A DNA stretch of 7,696 nt from assembly GCA_031552315.1 (NCBI GenBank), contig JAVBMP010000050.1, positions 1 through 7,696 of the forward strand, in the 5' to 3' direction. The notes under the pieces were generated by a model. The model was not told the DNA's origin, made no database searches, and saw only the letters and a program-made list of their open reading frames with translations. Each line of letters opens with the position of its first letter. Position 1 is the first letter of the stretch. This document shows, in pieces, positions 5,596 to 7,696 of the stretch. This DNA comes from JAVBMP01 sp031552315 (lineage in GTDB: Bacteria > Desulfobacterota > Desulfovibrionia > Desulfovibrionales > Desulfovibrionaceae). The position numbers and the translations under genes were made by a program.

Positions 5596-7519
5596 GTTGA
5601 AAAAAAAGGCGGGTGTTTCAGCCCGCCGCCCCTTGCCCTTGCTGTTTTGTCTGGCCCGGCGGACTCGCCTGACTTGCCCGGCGTCTTATAGGGCTACTTG
5701 CCTGGCGTCTTATAGGGCGGCTTGTCTGGTGGTTTGTTTGGCGGCTTGCCTGGGCGGACTGGCCGGGTTGCAACTTTTCCCCGATGGGGCGCAGGCCGCG
5801 CTAAAGCTTAAAGGCAGCGGGGCAAACCTGGCGGATGCCTTCAACCCCAGGCCGGAAGATTCGGACATCATTCTGCCCATGCCCTGCAATGGCAGCATGG
5901 CGTTCAAGGCCGTGGGCATCGCGGGCGGCGGCTTCCTTTCTGACCTTGAAATGCCCTTCGGCACAGACAAAAGCCAGCGGCAAGACAGGGACTATTATGA
6001 ACGCCCGTACAATGCCGCCGTAAGCGGCCCCTTTTCCAGCAAAGACCTGCCCAAAGCCTGGCAGGCCAAGCTGCCCAAAAACAGCAATGGCTACGGTTTT
6101 TACCTGATAGGCAAGTACGAGGTCAGCGCCCTGCAATGGGGGCTGATTATGGAAAACGCCTGCCCGGCTCCCGGTTCTGATATAGACCAGGCCGATGCGG
6201 CCCCCAAAACCGGCCTAAGCTGGTTTGAAGCGGTGGAATTTAGCCGCAAGTATACGGAATGGCTGCTGAAAAACGCCCCGGAAGCCTTGCCGCGTTTTGA
6301 CGGAGACGCAAAAAATATCGGCTACCTGCGTTTGCCTACGGAACTGGAATGGGAATACGCCGCGCGCGGCGGGCAGGCTGTGACCGGCGACAACCTGCGG
6401 CATGAAGACTTCGTCCCCCGGACAGAAGGGGAAAAGCTTGAAAATTACGCGGTTTACCGCCCGGAAGGGGCCAGCCGCATTGCAGAAAACCCCAGCCCCA
6501 TAGGCAGCCGCAAGCCCAACCCCCTTGGGCTTTACGATGTGCTGGGGAATGTTGCGGAAATGGTTTTTGATTCCTTTCACTTTTCTCTTGGCGGGCGCTT
6601 GCACGGTTCCAGCGGCGGGTTCATCCGCAAGGGCGGCAGCTACCTTTCCGGCGAGGCGGAAATTTTGCCCGGACGCCGCGAGGAAGTGGCTTTTTTTCAG
6701 GCGGAAGGCAGCGCCAAAGCCAAAGACCTGGGTTTTCGCCTGGCTCTTTCCGGTATAAACACGCCGGGTGGTTCCCGCCCGGAACAGCTGGAAACGGAAT
6801 GGAAAAACGCCGGGGAGCGTGACATTGTGCTGCTGGATAACAGCAAAAACCCCCTGGAAGAAATAGACCGCCTTATCAAGGCCAGCAAAAGCCCCACGGA
6901 GCAGGAAAACCTGACCCGCCTGCGCGGCGTGCTGAAAGATAACCGCATCGCGCTGGAACGGCAGTATGAAAAATCCGCCGATGGGCTGGCCCGCAGCTCC
7001 GCCTACATGATAGACGCCATCAAAAACTACGCGGTGCGCCGCCAAATGTCCCTGGACGCCATAAAAAAAGACAAAATCCAGCTTGCCGCCCTGGCGGAAG
7101 AACGGCGCGACCTGCTGGAATTACAAAAAAAACTCGCCCCAGCCCAGAAAAAGGAACAAGAACAGGTAAAACAGTTGCTTAAGCAAAATACGGATGAAAA
7201 ACAGCTATATGAAAAAGATATAACGGGCCATGAGGAAAACGTGAAGGTGTTTACCCGTTCCTTGCTGAATGCAACCGATTTTTATAGCGACAAAATATCT
7301 GAAGCCCTTATTTACCAGGCGGATATGTTTGAAACAGCGCTGAAAAAAGTGGGCGCGGATTTTGCCGCCGATGACCTGATAAGCCGCAACATGCGTTTAT
7401 CACTGGATATCTATGGCAAGCACGTAAAAGGCTTGCGCAAAGGACAACGCCCCCTGGGACGTGAAGCCATTTTGAAAGATATTTTGCCGCAAGACTTTAT
7501 GGAACAGCTTAAAATATAG
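5588..7519 (+). CDS. Exported SUMF1/FGE-like protein with C-terminal coiled coil (TagR-like)
   Basis: 643 residues, overlapping the transporter gene by 8 nt. The N-terminus is unusual: a basic, Cys-containing region of about 45 residues made partly of a 24-bp DNA repeat, then a hydrophobic stretch ending at a possible signal peptidase I site (AQA|A, after A70). A lipobox-like LAAC (51-54) also occurs, so lipoprotein anchoring cannot be excluded. Residues about 92-385 are a SUMF1/formylglycine-generating-enzyme-type domain: YEVSALQWG, WFEAVEFSRKYTEWL, RLPTELEWEYAARGG (248-262), NPLGLYDVLGNVAEMV (from 311), RKGGSYLSG (347-355), DLGFRLAL. The catalytic cysteine pair that follows GGSY in true formylglycine-generating enzymes is missing; downstream of residue 70 only C100 and C192 remain. 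It is therefore probably a binding protein, as TagR is taken to be. Residues about 386-643 form a charged, mostly helical extension with a likely coiled coil (about 480-560). TagR acts in the periplasm upstream of PpkA in Pseudomonas; a similar role here is inferred from the neighbours. Confidence 0.85.
   Translation: MFRLKKKAGVSARRPLPLLFCLARRTRLTCPASYRATCLASYRAACLVVCLAACLGGLAGLQLFPDGAQAALKLKGSGANLADAFNPRPEDSDIILPMPCNGSMAFKAVGIAGGGFLSDLEMPFGTDKSQRQDRDYYERPYNAAVSGPFSSKDLPKAWQAKLPKNSNGYGFYLIGKYEVSALQWGLIMENACPAPGSDIDQADAAPKTGLSWFEAVEFSRKYTEWLLKNAPEALPRFDGDAKNIGYLRLPTELEWEYAARGGQAVTGDNLRHEDFVPRTEGEKLENYAVYRPEGASRIAENPSPIGSRKPNPLGLYDVLGNVAEMVFDSFHFSLGGRLHGSSGGFIRKGGSYLSGEAEILPGRREEVAFFQAEGSAKAKDLGFRLALSGINTPGGSRPEQLETEWKNAGERDIVLLDNSKNPLEEIDRLIKASKSPTEQENLTRLRGVLKDNRIALERQYEKSADGLARSSAYMIDAIKNYAVRRQMSLDAIKKDKIQLAALAEERRDLLELQKKLAPAQKKEQEQVKQLLKQNTDEKQLYEKDITGHEENVKVFTRSLLNATDFYSDKISEALIYQADMFETALKKVGADFAADDLISRNMRLSLDIYGKHVKGLRKGQRPLGREAILKDILPQDFMEQLKI
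5600..5627 (-). terminator. Intrinsic-terminator-like hairpin plus T8, read on the minus strand
   Basis: On the minus strand, a 6-bp all-GC stem (GGCGGG/CCCGCC, extendable by a G-U pair) with an 8-nt loop is followed at once by eight T residues. This is the classic rho-independent pattern. On the plus strand it is A8 (5600-5607) followed by the hairpin 5608-5627, inside codons 5-14 of the SUMF1-like gene. No minus-strand gene is evident just upstream, so if active it would stop antisense transcription coming from the right. Confidence 0.5.
5672..5767 (+). repeat. 24-bp tandem repeat forming the signal region of the SUMF1-like protein
   Basis: Four 24-bp units at 5672, 5696, 5720 and 5744. 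The first two are nearly identical (TCPASYRA and TCLASYRA); the last two are degenerate (ACLVVCLA, ACLGGLAG). Because the unit is a multiple of three, copy-number change would lengthen or shorten the export signal without breaking the frame. Confidence 0.8.
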
Positions 7520-7564
7520 AAGAGGCCGTTGCACAATGAGAATTTTTGTTCTTTTATTCCATTT
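7520..7564. other. 45-bp gap between the SUMF1-like gene and the transposase remnant
   Basis: The gap is A/T-richer than the genes to its left. It contains TTTTTGTTCTTTTATT but no GC stem before it, so I do not call a terminator for the four-gene cluster. It probably includes the outer end of the insertion sequence; the matching inverted repeat lies outside the window. Confidence 0.5.
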
Positions 7565-7696
7565 CTAGATAAAACTTGCACTAATTATCCAAGGCCATGC
7601 GGATATTGATCGGGTTATTTCTGTATTTGCCTCCAGGTGGTTCAGGCCGTGGAGGAGTTGTTCCTCCACGGCGTCCAAGCTTGAAAAAACGCGATT
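7565..7696 (-). CDS. Probable IS630-family transposase, C-terminal end (truncated by window edge)
   Basis: Reading the minus strand from the window edge gives 43 codons, then TAG (7567-7565). The peptide begins NRVFSSLDAVEEQLLHGL and continues NHLEANTEITRSISAWPWI. The NRVF, D-x-VE and L-x-x-L-E pattern followed by RSI and an aromatic W-I end resembles the C-terminus of IS630-superfamily DDE transposases as I know them. The catalytic residues would lie outside the window, so intactness cannot be judged. The stretch is lower in GC than the neighbouring genes, consistent with a mobile element. The perfect 11-bp inverted repeat at 7646-7656/7662-7672 falls within this coding frame. Confidence 0.6.
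   Translation of the reverse strand, partial: NRVFSSLDAVEEQLLHGLNHLEANTEITRSISAWPWIISASFI

Noticed and set aside
5588..7519. Active sulfatase-maturing formylglycine-generating enzyme
   Set aside because: The catalytic cysteines are absent, and no sulfatase gene is nearby.
7646..7672. Perfect 11-bp hairpin with GTTGT loop as a terminator or attachment site
   Set aside because: It has no T-run on either strand and falls inside the transposase reading frame, encoding VEEQLLHG. It may still be a structure in the element, but no function can be supported.

Overview
This GC-rich window from a Gram-negative bacterium carries four consecutive plus-strand genes and the tail of a transposase gene on the minus strand. 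The products are envelope proteins (a membrane-anchored protein, an exported von Willebrand factor A protein, an FtsX-type ABC transporter and an exported SUMF1-like protein). Base composition and gene style would fit a Desulfovibrio-like member of the Desulfobacterota. That placement is an impression, because no taxonomic marker gene is present.

Layout. Bases 3-608 are the 3' end of a gene whose start lies outside the window: a proline-rich cytoplasmic linker, one membrane helix and a Sel1-like periplasmic tail. Bases 609-895 hold no convincing gene but contain a striking array of twelve imperfect 20-bp tandem repeats (641-880). Bases 902-2968 encode a secreted vWA-domain protein. Bases 2968-5595 encode one polypeptide in which a complete ABC ATPase is fused to a four-helix FtsX-type permease. 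Bases 5588-7519 encode an exported SUMF1/FGE-like protein with a long helical C-terminal extension. The last three genes overlap (TGATG at 2966-2970; 8 nt at 5588-5595) and look translationally coupled. After a 45-bp gap, 7565-7696 on the minus strand is the C-terminal end of a probable IS630-family transposase.

How the genes may work together. A vWA protein ending like the C-terminus of PpkA, a TagT-type ATPase (GYVLQTGGLLPF Q-loop, LSVGERQR signature), an FtsX permease (TagS-like) and a non-catalytic SUMF1-like periplasmic protein (TagR-like) together resemble the TagQRST-PpkA threonine-phosphorylation module that controls type VI secretion in Pseudomonas aeruginosa. Two things differ from that model: TagT and TagS are a single chain, and the vWA part of PpkA appears to be a separate exported protein, with the truncated upstream gene a candidate for the kinase/membrane half. 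No kinase domain or T6SS structural gene is inside the window, so the T6SS link is inference.

A second theme is repeat growth in weakly constrained positions: the 20-bp array before the vWA gene, an 18-bp G-rich repeat (potential G-quadruplex) inside the ATPase, an Ala/Gln/Thr-rich repeat in the permease's periplasmic part, and a 24-bp repeat that builds the export signal of the SUMF1-like protein. The start of that last gene also holds a sequence that reads as an intrinsic terminator on the minus strand.
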